Of a stretch of 64,000 nucleotides of DNA, positions 54,024 through 64,000 are shown one piece after another. The notes below the pieces were generated by a model. That model was not told the DNA's origin and did not search any database. It was given only the letters and a program-made list of their open reading frames with translations. The position numbers were made by a program, and so were the translations under genes. Numbering within the stretch: the stretch's first letter is position 1; every line of letters begins with the position of its first letter. Source of the stretch: Cyanophora paradoxa (lineage: Eukaryota > Glaucocystophyceae > Cyanophorales > Cyanophoraceae); contig QPMI01000278.1 of NCBI GenBank assembly GCA_004431415.1, positions 1-64,000 on the forward strand, in the 5' to 3' direction.

Positions 54024-55180
54024 GCGCGACCCTTTCAACTTCCTTTTCTGCGCGAGGAACGACGCGCGGCGCCGCACCTGGGCGCCCGGCTGTCGCTTGT
54101 CCGAGGTGCGCCGACGCAGGAGGAGCCCAAGACGCTGAATCCGATGGTTGTGAGCTATCCACGTCGGAAAAGGTCGCCGGTGCAAGTTTGGTTGAGGACT
54201 CCGGCGTCCGCTCGGCTGCTGCTGGCCGCTCGGACGTGCGGACCGCAAACCTGCATGTTGGGACGGCCGAAACGCTCCCTGTGGTAGCGATCGGCGATAG
54301 TCAGCGGCTATCGGCCTGCGATCGGCGATCGGCGATAGTCAGCGGCACTGTTGATTATGCGCATCACGAGCGCACCGAGAGTATCTCCGCTCCTTACGGA
54401 GGTCGGCTGAGCAACTGTGCCTGCGAGCAGACGGGCCCAGGCCGGCCGCGTGGCGCGTCCAGCATGCTGAGCGACTGTGTGCCTGCGAGCAGAGATCTCC
54501 GGGAGCAGACGGGCCTGCGAGCAGCTGTGCCGGCCGCATCGGTCGCCGGGGAGCTAGCTAGCGCGTCCAGCTACCCCCCTGGTGCTTCTCATACGTATAC
54601 GTGTTCTGTGCTCTCCCGGTCATCCGCCCGAATCGCATGGGCCAGGCTCATCCGTATATACGTACCCCGATCTTCTTGTGATGATGCGGTCATCGGGTCG
54701 CTCCGATTCAGCAGGCTGGGAGCGGCGTACGCGTACTATATAGCTACGGCGATCGGCCTGGCGGGGTTCATCATGATCAGGCTGCAGCGCTAGTTATAGC
54801 CGATCATCGCAATCCGGAGGGCCGCGCACTGCAGCCGCGGCCGCACTTCAGAGGCCCAGTCTCTCGCGGACTACTAGGCCGAGTCGAATCAGCTGTCGGA
54901 CGGTCTCTTGCGAATCAGCTACAGTCGGTGATCAGCTGCAGCCGAGTCGAACCAGCTGTCGATCAGCCGAGTCGAACCAGCTGTCGATCAGCCGATCGCG
55001 AGTCAAGCAGCTGTCGCGCGATCGATCAGCCGAGCCGAACCAGCTGTAGCTGTCGGACGGTCTCGAGCTCTCGCAAATTCTTCAGCCTAGGCCTACTGGT
55101 ACCGGTACCGGCCGCGGGCCTGCAGCTGGCCCTAGGCCTGCAGCTGGCAGCTGTGCTGTAACGCGGCGATCGCGACATAA
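54024..55180. other. Upstream region of the NLR-like gene (unit B)
   Basis: This is equivalent to 31,266-35,552 without the two unit A-specific blocks. It contains TATACGTA and CAGCTG palindromes and the repeat block listed separately. A 201-codon + frame (54,188-54,793) has no recognisable features and was not called. Confidence 0.45.
54875..55040 (+). promoter_or_regulatory. GCCGAGTCGAACCAGCTGTC-type repeats upstream of the NLR-like gene (unit B)
   Basis: Two to three intact 25-bp units plus partial ones lie 140-300 bases before ATG 55,181. This is the shorter allele of the block at 35,215-35,410. Confidence 0.5.
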
Positions 55181-58067
55181 ATGGGCTCCGGCGCCAGCAA
55201 AAGCAAATCCGCGGCCGCCGAGGAGCTCGAGCTTCCGGTCGGTCACGAGACAGCGGCAGCTTCAGCTGCATGCGCAGCCGAAGATGCTGCGCCTGGCTCG
55301 GCGCCTGCAGCAATCGCAAGCGTTCGCGCATCCGATCCTCGATCGGATAGCGACAGTACGTATACAGCCGAGTCGAACCAGCAACGCGTACGCGTACGGC
55401 TCTACGGCATATGCGGGCCGGACGAGCTGCGAGGAATCGACCGGGTGGAAAAGGTGCAATCCGTGGCGCAGCTTGCGTGCCTGCTTCGGTCGGAGCGCGA
55501 GCGCGAGCAAATCAAAGGCGCGGGCAAGGACCCAGTCCCGGAGATGCTGCCGGCGGTCGCCGAGATGGAGCGCAGAGAGAAGCCTGTAGTAGGAGGGCTG
55601 AAGAAAATCTGCGAGGCTGGTGTGTGTGCGCGCGCAGCGCGCGGCGGCGTGACTGACCGCTTCCCTCGCGCGGCGCGCGATGTCGACAGTGGTGAACGCC
55701 TTCTCTAACGAGCAGACACTGTGCGATGAGGGCGAGCTGACGGAGGTCGGCGCGCTGGTCCTCACGGGCGACCCTGACCTCTGCCGCATGGTCCGCATCC
55801 CCGGCCCGCGCCGCGCGCCCCGCCGCCGGCGCGCCGACGCGCGCGCGCTGCCTCAGCTCGTGGATGCGATCGTCAGACGGGCGGAAAGGGCGCACCTGAA
55901 GGACCGGGCAGCACTCTCCGTGCTGGCGGCCCTCGTGGGGCACCTCCCCCCGGCCACCCTCTTTCCCGAAGACTGGAATAGACTCCTCGCCTTCAGCGCA
56001 AAGCAGGCGAGCGCGCCGCGCCGCGCCGCCGCGGGCGGGCGCGGGCGATGACGGCGGGCGCAGGTGACGGGATTGGACGCGAGCAGCGTCGACGCCCAAG
56101 TCTCCCTCGCGCTCACCGCCGCCGTCCTCGCCGCCGTCGAGTCCATCAAGGACCCCGACGCCTCCTCCGCCGGCCCCTCCGCCGGCCCCTCCGCCGGCCC
56201 CTCCGCCGCCCACTCCGGCGGCCCCTCCGGCGCTGCCGTCGCGTACGAGGCCCCCGCCGCGGCCGCTGCAGGTCGGCACGGGCGCCCCTCTCGCAGTGCC
56301 GCCCGACCCCCGACCCGCCTGAGCGCAGGGGATCGCGATCAGCTGCTGCTGGGCTCGAAGGATGCGACGTCGCTGAGAGAAAAGCTCGAGCATCTCGTGC
56401 AACAGACGCGGGAGAAGAAGCTTTGGCGGGCGGAGGCGGCGGCGGTGCTCGCCAGGCAGGCGCTCGTGGGCGTCGCTGAGCGAGGCGAGAGCTTGGGGGA
56501 CTGGGTTCGCAGGGGCAAGGCCGCCGGTTCGAGCCCCGACTCGCCGGCCGCGCGCGCACCGCCAGGCCTGGCCACGGGGCCTCCGATGGCGCAGGGGACT
56601 TAGAGCTTGCCGCGCAGGGCGGATCCTGAAGAAGCTCTACTCGGTCGGGAAGGTCATCGCGGGGGGCATCTCCTCGATGGGCGCGACAACCGTCATCGAC
56701 CTCCTCCTGTGGTTCAAGGTCCGCCGGCCGCGGGCTCGAGCTCCCGTCTGTGACAGCTTCGGCGTTGACGGCCGGGCAGGATCTAGCGACTGAAGACGAG
56801 AAGGGGGGCGCCCTGGAGGCCGTACGAGAGCTGTGGAAAGACGTCCGCACCGTCGTCGGCAGGGATCCGCAGGGCGAAGCGCGGCAGGACTGGTCCGCCG
56901 CGGAGCTCGTGGGGACGTGCGGGGCGTACGCACGCGCTCACGCCAGGGGTGCAGGTACGGGCCGGCGCGGCTGCTGGGCCTGGTGGCGGCGAGCGGCCGG
57001 ATCGCAGATCTGCAGGACCTGTTGACCAGCCGCGAGGGCGAGGACCGCAAGGCACGCCTCGACGCCTGCGCGACCTGCCGCCCTCTCGCCCTCGCCCTGG
57101 CGTCCGCCCTCGTCAACGTGCGTGCCCGTCCTGCACGCTCCTGGAGCAGCGCTAGCGCGGCACGGCTGCGGACGTCCGCGGGGGGGCGGGCAGGTCGCGG
57201 AGGGTCGAGACGACGAGCAGGCGGCGGCGGCGGTGGATCTGCTCAACCAGCTCGCGCTGCGGGCGGAGCAGCTCGGCGGTGCAGACGGAGTGGAGGTAGC
57301 GGCCGGGGCCCTTGCGCACGTGGCGAGGATGCAGGGCGGAGGAGGCGTGGTGCAGGAGGCGAGGGCGGCGCTGCAGAAGCTGGCGGAGCGCGTGGCGGCG
57401 ATGCAGCTGCAGACGACGGCAGTCAACGTTGGCTGCCTCATGTCGTTCGCAAGGCAGTCGAAGGCGGCCGCGAAGCGCGCCGCGGGGGTGCTTAGCTGCG
57501 CTGGCGACGCCATGGCAGCGGTTGGCATCGACGGAGGAGCGCAAGTGGCAAAGTTTGGGGAGACCGTTCAATGCGCCCTGGACAACGAGCATGTGAAGAA
57601 CGTGCTGGCGGCTGTCAACGCCATCCACGGGTCCGCACTGCAGCTGTCCAGAGGCTCGTCCTCTCGACCGCAGGTCCCAGAGCTGCCGCCCAACCTCCCT
57701 CGGGCTCTGCAACTCGTCGCGGCCCCGCGTGCACTGGCGGTCGCAGGTCGGGCCGTGGGGGGCGAGGAGCAGGGAGCTCGAGGGGGCGACGGGGACACGG
57801 CCACGGGGGCGCGAGCCGCGGCGAAGTTCAGGCTCAACACGTACCTTGCACGAGCGCTGAAGGAGTACGAGGACGCGGTGCGGCCCGCCGACGTCGCGAT
57901 CGCCGCTGCGATGCATCGTCTCTGACGGGCGCTCGCGGCGTCGGCTCCGGAGCAGTTGGCCGCCTGGATGCGGTCCGCGTCGGCAAAGAGCGTTCACATC
58001 CACGGGCACGAGGACGACATCAACAAGGCCGAATGGATCATCAACAGCCTCTCCGACAATCTCTGGT
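55181..58067 (+). CDS. N-terminal part of the NLR-like gene: myristoylation signal and helical region
   Basis: ATG 55,181 gives MGSGASKSKS, a match to the N-myristoylation rule (Gly2, Ser6, following Lys). Exons then encode Ala/Leu-rich helices: VQSVAQLACLLRSEREREQI, VVNAFSNEQTLCDEGELTEV, LVDAIVRRAERAHLKDRAAL, VTGLDASSVDAQVSLALTAA, LYSVGKVIAGGISSMGATTV, YGPARLLGLVAASGRIADLQ and a long exon from VAEGRDDEQAAAAVDLLNQL to HVKNVLAAVNAIHGSALQLS. An in-frame TGA at 57,923 is removed by a GTGCGG...GAGCAG intron (57,878-57,955). The last exon (SVHIHGHEDDINKAEWIINS) ends at a GTGAGA donor at 58,068, so the gene continues into the next entry. A GC donor occurs at 56,007. The helical region has no family match I can name. 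Confidence 0.62.
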
Positions 58068-58296
58068 GAGACGCCCGCCGCCGCCGCCGCTTCTTCACGA
58101 TCACGAGCCATCGCAGCGGATCGACTCGGCACTCGCGTCTTCGCGGCTGCAATAGCAGCTGCATGGGGACGGTCTTTGTGCTCGTTGCGGGCTCCGCGAC
58201 GGTCCGAGATGCCACCTGCGTAAAGGCTGTCGATGAGGGTGCGGCGGGTCGCCCGACTCGCGCCCGGCTGGCCCATGCCACCTTCTCACAGCGCCT

Positions 58297-61200
58297 GCAG
58301 CGATTGAGGCCGGGCACGATGTCTTCCAGCTGTACCCAGAAGGGGCGCAAACGGCGCTGCAGCTGTTTCCGGATGGCATTGAAATGCGCCTCAGTCGCTT
58401 TGTACACGTCCGCCAATTTGCTGTTAATATTGCAGGCGCCGCTCTTGATACAGTTCGCGCTTTAATTTTTCTTCCCTGCAGCTGGATACGGATGCGGATG
58501 GATCTCCGGAACCCGTGGAGGCTTTTCTGAGCGCCGTGCAGAGGGCCTACTCCACACCCCGGCCAACGCCCTCGCTGGCCACCAAACCGCTGTACCAGTG
58601 GCAGCCGGCCAGCAGCGGTGGAGTGCAGCCGCAGCCGCCCACGGGGGCACCTGAGTGGGTCCTCGCGGAGCCTGCAGCTGCTGCCCGCCTGAAGGGCACG
58701 CGAGTCTTCTTTTGCCACACAACGGCGCCCGAGGATGTGGTGGCCGTTCAACGGCACATGATCTCTCTGGACGCACATGCCAACATGGCCTGCTGGTGCC
58801 CCCGCCCCCGCCGTCGCGCGCAACGCTCGCCCATGCAACCGTCCTGTCCTGCAGGTCCTACGTGGAGCACTGGCTGAAGGGCGAGCGCTGGGTCGATGTC
58901 GGTGCGTGCGGGCGACTGCGCTCACTATGCCGCTCATTTCTTCGTATGCACCGCTTGCGTCGTGCAGTGGCCCGGGCTATCCGCAACTGCACACACTTTG
59001 TCCTCGCCGTCCCCCCCAAGCTTCAGAACCGCCAGCTGCGGGTGCATCCCCCCTTTCTGAGCGATTTCACCAATCGCCCAACGCCACAGCAGCACTGCGA
59101 GGAGGAGTTCTCGTACGCGTGCAGCCAGAACTGCTGGCTCGTCGTGCTGCACCTGAAGCAGCAGGGGCCCGGGGGCGGTACGACACGCAAGGACGTCTCG
59201 TGGATCAGCAAGCACCTCGAGCGCGTGCCGCCCGAGCGCGTGCTCACGATTCCGGCCTCGTCGGACCCGACCGCGCTCGCCCGCGCCCTGGGCGCCGAGC
59301 CGCAAGCCGCCGGAGGCCACGCGGCCGCCTTCGAGCGGCGGGTGGAGCTGGGCGCCCCTCCCTCGGAGGTGCGCGCACCCTCGGCCCTTCAGTTGCCCGG
59401 AAGGCCAACGTGTCATGCAGGCAGATGCACTGCGGTGGACCGAAGCAGACGTCTTCAACTGGGCCCGCTTGCAAGAGCCCCTCGCACCGTGCGTCTCGCA
59501 GGGGCGCCGGCGGCACTGCACTTCTTGACCATAGCCGGTAGTTTTGCGGGGAAGCTTTCCCTTCTGAACGGGAGGAAGCTTCTTTCACTCTCCGACTCCG
59601 CTCTGGAACAGCTCGGCTTCGATCAGGTCGCAGCGCGCTGGTATCTCCTATCGAAGATTGCCGCTCTGTCCAAGCTCGCGCTGGCCGGCTGTGACAGAAA
59701 GGTGCAGCGAAGCTATAGAGTAGCTATAGTGATGGTCGACGTGAATATTAATGCTGCAGCTGACTCCGCAGTGCAGAAAGAGGTGCTCTGCTGGACTGAG
59801 GAGGAAGTGGTGGAGTGGGTGAAATCGATCGGAAGTCTCGCGCAGTGAGCGCCAGCGTTGCCAGCGACATCCCAATCTCTCTCGCGAGGCTCGATGCCAA
59901 GCGCTCGCGATCGCAGGTTTGCGGGGCTCTTCTCCATGGTGTCGGGATCGATGCTGCTCTCCCTCTCCAATGCGGACCTTGGGCACCTGGGCGTGGCGAG
60001 CTTCGCGGCTCGGCAGCACCTGCTCCAGAAGATTGCCGGGCTCGACCCCGGGCCCCTTCCCCTTCCCTCTTCGTCAGAGCCCGCGGAGGCGACGCCGGCC
60101 AGTGAAGGCAGCACGGGCGGCGCCGCGGGCGTTGTGGAGCTCGACGAGCACAGGGCGCTGGTTCAAAATGCCCGCACCCCGCGCTGCCGTCTGCCCTTCT
60201 AGATCTGCACCCCCAGACTCACATGCGCGCGCCGCAGTACGCGAAGGCGGTCTCCGCGGAGCTCTCGCGCGACCAGGACCTGGCGCTCTACGTCCCGCCC
60301 CTCGCCACGCCGGACCCCAAGCTGCGCACGCCGCCCGAGGTGCCCCCCATCAAATCCGAATCCGTTGCCACCGTGTTCGCAAGGCGAGCGCTCTGACCAC
60401 GAGCTCGGACCGCAGGACCTGCACGAGGCGGTCGAGCGGTTCCTCGCGGCGCTGCTGCCCGGCCAGCCCCGCGGCCCCGAGACGAAGCGCGTGCTCCTGC
60501 TCCTCGGCGGGGCCGGCACCTCCAAGAGCACCTTCCTCCGCTTCCTGCACCGCGACGCCTGCGAGCGCTGGGCGAGAAGCGAGCACCAAGGCGCCAGCGG
60601 CAGGCGCCTGCCGCTCGTCTTGCACGTCTCGCTGCCGCAGCTCGCCGGCGTGACTGGCGGCGTACAGACAGGGCTTCGCAAGCACGTCGAGACCAAGCTC
60701 GGAATCGCCACAGACAACCTGCAGCTGCCAGCGCTTCGAAAAAAGTGCTCGCCAGCGCGCGCCAAATTTTAGACGAGCTCCGCTCTTTTGAGCTGTAAAG
60801 GGGGCGTCAGGTTCGGGCTCGTCCTCCTGCTCGACGGGTACGACGAAATGGGCACGATCGCGACGAATGGCATCAATCTGTGGCAAACAAACGGCCTGTC
60901 GGGGTGGGCAGACGGCGCCATCCTGGCGTGTAGAACGGAATTTCTTGCGTCTCTGCCCAAGAACAAATCGCCCGAGGTGACAGACTCTGAAAGCGCTAGC
61001 CGCGGTCTCTCGAACTCGCGCACTCATAAATTAATGAACAATAGGATTGCTTTGCGCCTACGGGGGAGGACAGCAAGCCCGCCGGCGCCGTGAGAGGGCT
61101 GGCGCAGCTGCACACTGTTCTTTTCGACGGGCGGCAAGTGCGCGGCATTCCTCCGATGCCTCGAATGGCGATCGCGAGCTCGCTCCTCGTGATCAGCGAC

Positions 61201-64000
61201 ACGCGAGCGCTCATCGAGATCGGGCGCGCAGCGGGAAGCATACCTGCGGCGGTACGCGCAGCGCCACGCGGGCGAGGAGCGCGCCTGGGGCTTCGAGGAG
61301 TACGCGGACGTCTTTGGGAGCAGTCCGCATCTCGCCGACCTGGCCGAGAACCCATTTGCCCTCTCCATGCTCGCCCGCGTCCTCCCCTCCATGTCCGCGC
61401 CCCGACTCGAGGCTGGGGCGCCTTGCGAAGAAGTCCGTCGAAGGGCTCCGCGCGCAGGGCGCGGACCGGCGAGCGGCTCCGGCTGCGCGACCTGTACAGG
61501 CTCTTCCTGCGGGACTGGCTGCTGCGGGAGCTGCACCGCGGGGGCGTCGACAGACAGCGGGATGAGCAAGGTGCGCGCGCGCGCGCCAAGGACGCTCAAA
61601 ACGGCGGCCTGACGTCCCGCGAGGCTGGGAGGCGGCGGAAAGCGCCTTCGTCGACGACGGAACCGAATATTGCAAGCGCTTCGCCTCCCACCTCTTCCGC
61701 GTGAGCTCCGTCCCCGACTCCCAGACAATTGCAACTTGCATTGAACTAGTACTTTACGTGTCCGCGCACGTGCAGATGTCGGCCAGCCAAGCGACGATTC
61801 AGGACGTGGACTTGAGAAAGCGAGAAAGCGAAAGAGGAAGGACTGACGCTTCAAATTCGAATTCCGCGCTTGAGCAGCCTGCTCTTTTGAGATTGCTGGC
61901 CGACTACAAAAGGGTTTTCGTGCGGAACAGCTGCCCGCTGCGGCGGTGGCGGCTGGGCGACAGGCTCGGCTTCGCGTTCGTCCACAAGACGCTGCAGGAG
62001 TTCCTCTCCGCAGAGGCCCTCCTCGATTCCGTGCGCCAAAGCCGCCGGCCCAGTACTAGTCGCCTCACCTGCCCTGAAAAATACGTTGCGTGTATGCGCA
62101 GCTTAAGCTTCGAGCTTCGGCATCAAGCTTAAGCAGCAATGATTCGAATGATGGTATTGCTTTTCACACGCGGTGCGCTTTTCACACCAGCTAAAGATTC
62201 GTTTTTGGAGCGCGACTGACTGCGGGTCAGTTCAATTGCCGGAGACACAACGCTGGTGCGCTTTCTGGTGGACGCTGTGCATGCTCATGATCCCAGCTGC
62301 AAAATAGACATTGCCGAGGTGCAAAGATGCGCACCGCGGCAACTTATATAATTAGCAAGTCTCTGTGACGATTTGACACGCGGCCGTGCTGTAGGCCCTC
62401 TTTGCAATGATCTCCGGGAGTCGGGGCGTGGCTGAGGATTCAGCGGAGGCGATGGCATCCTCAAATGCGGCCACTGTCCTCGTCGCTGGTCTGTGCATGC
62501 CCCGGGCCCCTCTGTGGAAGCGTGCAGCCTTTGATGACGCCTACCCATATGCATGGTCGTGAGCAGCCCACTGGTCCTTTGCGCGGAAAGACCTGCGCGG
62601 AGTCCGAATGCGTGGGGCAAACTTGTGGAGATTGGAGGCCGGGGGAGCGGATTTGCGAGGGGCCGACCTCCGAGGCAGCGCCCTGCACGAGGCCTGCTTC
62701 GAGTATGCAGACCTGCGGGGGGCGCGCTTGGAGGACTGCCAGGTTCGGACGCAGCCGGCAATTGTGTTGCGCAGTCCAGTCATGTCTGTCGCTTTGAGTA
62801 AGGTGCGCCGCGACTTCTCCGGACTCACCGCATCTATTGATCCTATTCCGATCATGAATTGAATTCACCGCCTCTATTGGATTAGTGACAATAAATTTCA
62901 ACGAATAGTGATTAACAATCTACGGAAACTAGCCGCTGACTCATGATCAGTGAGCGGGGCTGATAAGTGGGGCTGGACGGTGCAGGATGGGCGGCGGATT
63001 GTCTCGTGTGGCGAAGACGAGAAGCTTCGTGTGTGGGACGCGGAGACGGGCGTGGAGCTCACAACGGTGCCGGAGGAAGGCATTGATATCGGCGCCGTAA
63101 ACTCTGTGGTGATGTCGGCGGTGCGTGGTGGATGGCATGCGCAGTGGTCCGCAAAGGCGCGATGCGTGATGTAACTGGCAAATCGGGCAGTTTAGGCTTT
63201 TAATTTGTTGGGTCCCGAGAAGCTTCAGAGTGCCCGAGCGAGACGGGGCTGCTCACGGCGTTCGGGGCGGGGCGGCGCAGGACGGGCAGCGCATCGTGTC
63301 GGGCAGCGGTGACAAATCGGTACGGGTATGGGACGCGGAGACGGGCGAGCAGCTGCTGCTGTTGGAGGGGCACGAGAAGGCTGTGCGTTCCGTGGCGATT
63401 TCGTCGGTGCGCCGTCAGGGTGGGGTATATTTGCATGGAATCGACGTCGGGTTCATGGTGCTGGATCATGGAATAGGGATGGTATTTGCAAAGATCTAGA
63501 AATGCGGGCTGTCGGGGCCTTGACCAAGCTTGAGACTGCCGTGCAGACGTGCGCGGGGCAGGAAAAGCGCAGGCTGACAGCCGCCGCCGGGCTGCGCAGG
63601 ACGGGCGGCGCATCGTGTCCGGCAGCAGTGACAAGTCAATCCGGATCTGGGACGCGGAGACGGGCAAGGAGCTGCGGAAGCTGGAGACCGAGGGGCACTG
63701 CCGCCCGGTGACCTCCGTGGCAATATCTGCGGTGCGCGGTGGGATAATGTGTGCAGAGGAAGCCGTGTGGCCATGGTCTTGAGAAGAAACGTTAACAGGA
63801 CTGTGCTGATGGCGAGTACAGAAGTGTTTGACTGACAGCCGGGCCGGGTTGGGCGGCGCAGGATGCGCGGTTTATCGTCTCTGCCAGTGACGAGGACGAG
63901 TTCGCGCTTGTATGGAACACGGAGACAGGCGAGCAGCTGCAGAAGCTGCAGGACCACAGCGAACGAGTCAACTCCGTGGCGATATCCGTGGTGCGGTGGG
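58297..64000 (+). CDS. TIR-SAM-SAM-NACHT-pentapeptide-WD40 protein (NLR-like), 3' incomplete
   Basis: This is very likely the continuation of the preceding entry. Domains in order: a short exon ([18 protein letters not shown]); a TIR-like domain (58,480-59,368); two SAM domains (59,421-60,050); a NACHT NTPase with Walker [17 protein letters not shown] (60,416-60,744) and Walker [14 protein letters not shown] (from 60,801), followed by [13 protein letters not shown]; a winged-helix-like segment [18 protein letters not shown] (about 61,345); [38 protein letters not shown] (about 61,975), typical of the NACHT C-terminal subdomain; pentapeptide repeats (62,567-62,742); and four WD40 repeats up to the window end. 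Expected role: an ATP-switched intracellular receptor in which the WD40 end senses, NACHT oligomerises and TIR/SAM signal. The gene runs beyond 64,000. Confidence 0.8.
58480..59368 (+). other. TIR-like domain exons of the NLR-like gene
   Basis: Strand A reads [20 protein letters not shown]. After a GTGCCC...TGCAG intron, [16 protein letters not shown] joins to [19 protein letters not shown] (strand C/D region) and [20 protein letters not shown], the equivalent of the WC-x-x-E helix and strand E. The Glu cluster in CEEEF supplies the candidate catalytic Glu. The domain is divergent: there is a long insertion before HCEEEF and the BB loop is not obvious. Confidence 0.6.
59421..60050 (+). other. 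Two SAM domains
   Basis: The first reads [17 protein letters not shown], then [20 protein letters not shown] with [19 protein letters not shown]. The second reads [17 protein letters not shown], then [20 protein letters not shown] with [19 protein letters not shown]. Both follow the SAM order W-x-x-x-x-V-x-x-W, then D/N-G-x-x-L-L-x-L, then LG and a final long helix. Each is split by an intron at the same place, so one SAM is a duplicate of the other. Confidence 0.8.
60238..61020 (+). other. NACHT NTPase core
   Basis: The exon at 60,238-60,339 ([20 protein letters not shown]) precedes the Walker A exon at 60,416-60,744 (GGAGTSKST). The Walker B exon starts at 60,801 with four hydrophobics and DGYDE, which is the NACHT form (D-G-x-D-E). 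The Arg in ACRTEF fits sensor 1. The P-loop is intact, so ATP binding is expected. Confidence 0.85.
62567..62742 (+). other. Pentapeptide-repeat exon
   Basis: A single exon encodes about nine A(D/N)LRG-type pentapeptides: [51 protein letters not shown]. These form a short quadrilateral beta-helix between the NACHT and WD40 parts. Pentapeptide repeats are much commoner in bacterial than in eukaryotic NTPases. Confidence 0.82.
62986..63990 (+). other. Four WD40-repeat exons
   Basis: The exons 62,986-63,120, 63,281-63,406, 63,600-63,731 and 63,862-63,990 each encode exactly one repeat, starting D(G/A)R(R/Q/F)IVS and ending SVAIS(A/S/V), with VWDAETG in the middle (VWNTETG in the fourth). All begin and end in phase 0, with lengths of 135, 126, 132 and 129 bases. 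More repeats are expected beyond the window. Confidence 0.9.

Larger units (their letters stand above)
36789..56396. repeat. Segmental duplication, unit B (19.6 kb including the retrotransposon)
   Basis: Unit B starts in the same GGGGCGGGG run as unit A, after about 18 junction bases (36,771-36,788) that match neither side. Removing the retrotransposon and one 19-bp target copy leaves 11.15 kb, which equals unit A minus its two specific blocks plus the unit B-specific block and the repeat expansion. Unit B runs on without a break into the full NLR-like gene, so it holds the ancestral right flank. Confidence 0.88.

Noticed and set aside
57923-57925. In-frame TGA in the NLR-like helical exon (possible selenocysteine or stop)
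   Set aside because: A GT-AG intron at 57,878-57,955 removes it and joins EYEDA to LAAWMRS in frame, so recoding is not needed.

Overview
The window is nuclear DNA of an intron-rich, GC-rich eukaryote, most likely a unicellular alga or other protist. Reasons: coding blocks are short and end in GT or GC donors and AG acceptors, there are no operons or Shine-Dalgarno sites, and the protein families are eukaryotic (TIA-1-like RNA-binding protein, ARM, EF-hand, N-myristoylation signal, APE-type LINE). I cannot name the lineage. All gene models are read by eye, so exon edges are approximate unless a family match fixes them.

Layout. (1) 1.0-13.9 kb, + strand: one long multi-exon gene with two TIR domains, a membrane helix, a long coiled coil and a large beta-propeller-like C-terminus. 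(2) 13.9-16.2 kb: intergenic with simple repeats. (3) 16.2-25.0 kb: an ARM-repeat gene (-), divergent from a four-ACT-domain gene (+), which converges on an EF-hand/coiled-coil gene (-). (4) 22.9-56.4 kb: a tandem segmental duplication. Unit A (22,865-36,770) and unit B (36,789-56,396) each carry the EF-hand gene (B copy truncated), an RNA-binding protein with three RRMs (+), an unidentified gene (-), a small secreted cystatin-like gene (+), a small acidic-tailed gene (-), and the 5' end of an NLR-like gene (+). A near-intact 8.4-kb non-LTR retrotransposon (36,881-45,317) sits in unit B just after the duplication junction, flanked by a perfect 19-bp target duplication; unit A keeps the empty site. 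(5) 55.2-64.0 kb, + strand: the complete version of the NLR-like gene: N-myristoylation signal, helical region, TIR-like domain, two SAM domains, NACHT NTPase, pentapeptide repeats, then WD40 repeats running off the window.

The most interesting content is two different TIR-bearing, propeller-tailed receptor-like genes about 41 kb apart: one membrane-spanning without a visible NTPase, one NACHT-based and probably lipid-anchored. Both resemble bacterial TIR/STAND-WD40 architectures but are heavily intronated. Other notable points are recurrent GC-AG introns with complementary ends, a palindromic TGATCATGA motif near 3' splice sites, exon-per-repeat WD40 structure, and a 3'-end LINE RNA predicted to fold as a three-way junction with two GNRA-capped hairpins.
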